From positions 1 through 64,000 of the forward strand of contig NZ_MSPQ01000007.1 in NCBI RefSeq assembly GCF_001936475.1: a DNA stretch of 64,000 bases, written 5' to 3'. Shown here piece by piece: positions 62,525 to 64,000 of the stretch (position 1 is the stretch's first letter; each line of letters opens with the position of its first letter). The position numbers and the translations under genes were made by a program. The notes under the pieces are model-generated. The model saw only the letters and a program-made list of their open reading frames with translations. It made no database searches and was not told where the DNA came from. This DNA is from Algoriphagus marinus. Lineage in GTDB: Bacteria; Bacteroidota; Bacteroidia; Cytophagales; Cyclobacteriaceae.

Positions 62525-63850
62525 CTACCCCTGCTGATCTAAAGCTAAAATGGTATGCAAAAGCACATTCGCTCCATTCTCCATGTCTTCCCCTTTGGTG
62601 AATTCATTAGGCGAATGGCTGATTCCTCCGACGCTTGGGACGAAAATCATTCCTACTGGAGCAATCAGAGAAATTTGCTGGGTATCGTGGCCTGCCCCAC
62701 TTTGCATGTATTTGGTTTTGAGTCCCAGAGCTTTGGCAGCCGCATTTATTTTTTCCTGAACTGCTGAATCGGTCAAGGCAGGAAGATTGAAACTCGGCTC
62801 TCGCCGGAAGTGAATACTCGTCTGAGTTTCGGCTGCGATAACTTGTGCACGCTTTTCAATTTCTCCCAAGAGCATTTCGATTTTTTCAAATGACAAATCT
62901 CGGATCTCCAAACCCATCATTACCTTGCCGGGAACAACATTGTAAGCTCCGGGAAAAGCTTCGATTTTTCCAACAGTTCCCACTTGGGTCCCTTGAACAC
63001 TATTGATGACTTCATTGACGGCTACCGTCAGTTTGGATGCGGCCAGCAAGGCATCTTTCCGCAGTTTCATTGGGGTAGTTCCTGCATGATTGGCAAATCC
63101 CTCCACGGTAATTTCACAATCCAGAATCCCCACAATTCCTTCTACCACTCCAATTTGAAGGTTTTCGCTATCCAGAATTCCTCCCTGCTCAATATGCAAT
63201 TCCAACCAGGCATGAAGGTCTCCTTTCTTGCGTTCCGCACTTCCTATGTCTTCTGGATTTCCTCCAATGGCTCGAATTCCTTCTCCCATGACCAAGCCAC
63301 TTTGACTGATTTGTTTTAAACCATCCGAGCTGAGTTTCCCCACCATCGCCTTACTACCGATCAGTCCACCTTCTTCATTGCCAAAAACAATAACCTCCAA
63401 AGGATGCTCGGTCGTCATCTTGTTTTCATTCAGTATTTCGATGACTTCTAATGCAGCAAGTGAACCTAAAGTCCCATCGTAATTTCCCCCATCCGGAACC
63501 ATATCGATATGTGAACCGAAGGCGATAGGCTTCAATGCCGAGTTGTTCCCTGCTCGTCTTCCTATGATATTTCCTCCTGCATCGATGCGGGGATTTAGTC
63601 CTGCCTTTTGCATCAGGTCCATAAACCATTTTCTACCTTCAATATCCCCTTGGGTGTAAGCTACCCGATACCCATGTCCATTTTCATCCTGCCCAAACTT
63701 CGCCAGCGCCTGAATCCGATCTTCAATCCGCTGGCGGCTTACTTTCGGAAGGCTTTGGGAAAAAGAAATTGCTTGGGAGTCCAGCCAACCAAATGCGGTC
63801 AATCCAAAACCGGTTAGTGCTGTTTTTTTAAGAAAGGATCTTCTGCTCAT
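62525..63850 (-). CDS. Tat-exported M20-family amidase (hydantoinase/carbamoylase type)
   Basis: 441 residues with a twin-arginine signal (SRRSFLKKTALTGFGL). Metal-site motifs are present: GSHIDMVPDGGNYDGTLG, GNEEGG, LELHIEQG and SGAGHDTQQIS. The dimerisation lid lies between. The family includes allantoate amidohydrolase, beta-ureidopropionase and N-carbamoyl-L-amino-acid hydrolase, so it releases ammonia or carbamate from a ureido compound. A RidA gene follows, fitting a purine/pyrimidine-breakdown side role. Confidence 0.88.
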   Translation of the reverse strand: MSRRSFLKKTALTGFGLTAFGWLDSQAISFSQSLPKVSRQRIEDRIQALAKFGQDENGHGYRVAYTQGDIEGRKWFMDLMQKAGLNPRIDAGGNIIGRRAGNNSALKPIAFGSHIDMVPDGGNYDGTLGSLAALEVIEILNENKMTTEHPLEVIVFGNEEGGLIGSKAMVGKLSSDGLKQISQSGLVMGEGIRAIGGNPEDIGSAERKKGDLHAWLELHIEQGGILDSENLQIGVVEGIVGILDCEITVEGFANHAGTTPMKLRKDALLAASKLTVAVNEVINSVQGTQVGTVGKIEAFPGAYNVVPGKVMMGLEIRDLSFEKIEMLLGEIEKRAQVIAAETQTSIHFRREPSFNLPALTDSAVQEKINAAAKALGLKTKYMQSGAGHDTQQISLIAPVGMIFVPSVGGISHSPNEFTKGEDMENGANVLLHTILALDQQG

Positions 63851-64000
63851 GTTGAATCAAGTATCGTTGTGGGATAAGTTAAAGATTTTTGGAGAAAAAG
63901 AGAATGTAGACTGTTTGTATTCTAATTCCTTTTTAAATGCATTATTGCTTGGTTAGGAAGGCATTTTTTTAACTACGTCAATGATTCGATTCTAAATTGC

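Overview
The window looks like a chromosomal segment of an aerobic or facultatively anaerobic Bacteroidota bacterium, most likely of the Cytophagales (Algoriphagus/Cyclobacteriaceae-like). The reasons are the low-to-moderate GC content, starts that lack a clear Shine-Dalgarno sequence, Bacteroidota-type -7 promoter elements (TAnnTTTG), a protein with a type IX secretion tail, a TonB-dependent receptor with a carboxypeptidase-like N-terminal domain, many SPII lipoproteins, and families typical of the phylum (DUF1080, DUF1573, DUF5996). I see no rRNA, tRNA, CRISPR array, insertion sequence, prophage or integron. The genus is an inference.

Layout. (1) 171-8991 is a nitrous-oxide reduction operon on the + strand: an Rrf2/NsrR-like Fe-S regulator, a RIC/ScdA di-iron repair protein, a heme-copper-oxidase-like membrane protein read in one frame with a lipoprotein cytochrome c, clade-II-type nosZ, a small membrane protein (NosB-like position), nosL, nosD, nosF and nosY, closed by a strong terminator. 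No nitrite or NO reductase lies in the window. (2) 9516-13421 holds an M19-like metallohydrolase, tryptophan 2,3-dioxygenase and glutaryl-CoA dehydrogenase. (3) 13491-20040 is a minus-strand pair: a giant secreted phosphatase-like protein with four repeated modules and a DUF1573 protein. (4) 20111-21637 holds trpS and a small acidic protein.

(5) 21779-26855 is a divergent metabolic locus: an MDR reductase facing an SDR / ACAD10-11-like acyl-CoA dehydrogenase / phosphotransferase / 3-hydroxyacyl-CoA dehydrogenase operon. The set of families resembles the 4-hydroxyacyl-CoA phosphorylation route (LvaA/LvaC/LvaD, ACAD10/11). (6) 26902-34145 is mainly housekeeping: topA, a SixA-like phosphatase, DUF1080, a YpfJ-like peptidase and an exonuclease/GIY-YIG fusion. 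(7) 34364-37883 holds a TonB receptor with lipoproteins. (8) 38012-42053 is the ATP-dependent ligase plus Lhr-like helicase pair of a DNA repair module. (9) 42062-48856 runs on the minus strand: sulfatase, trkH/trkA, rmuC and an alpha/beta hydrolase.

(10) 48930-63850 is mostly minus strand: an atypical Nramp-family transporter (+), a GNAT plus a Tat-exported aminotransferase, an exported protein with an internal duplication (+), yjdM, a tight six-gene operon (DUF5996, FMO-type monooxygenase, serine hydrolase, YfcC-type transporter, aldo/keto reductase, MFS), a sirtuin, a lipoprotein, an exported RidA and a Tat-exported M20 amidohydrolase.

The best candidates for new biology are the putative 4-hydroxyacyl-CoA operon, the membrane-protein/cytochrome c read-through in the nos operon, the Nramp protein with replaced metal-site motifs, the six-gene FMO operon, and the exported versions of normally cytosolic enzymes (aminotransferase, RidA).
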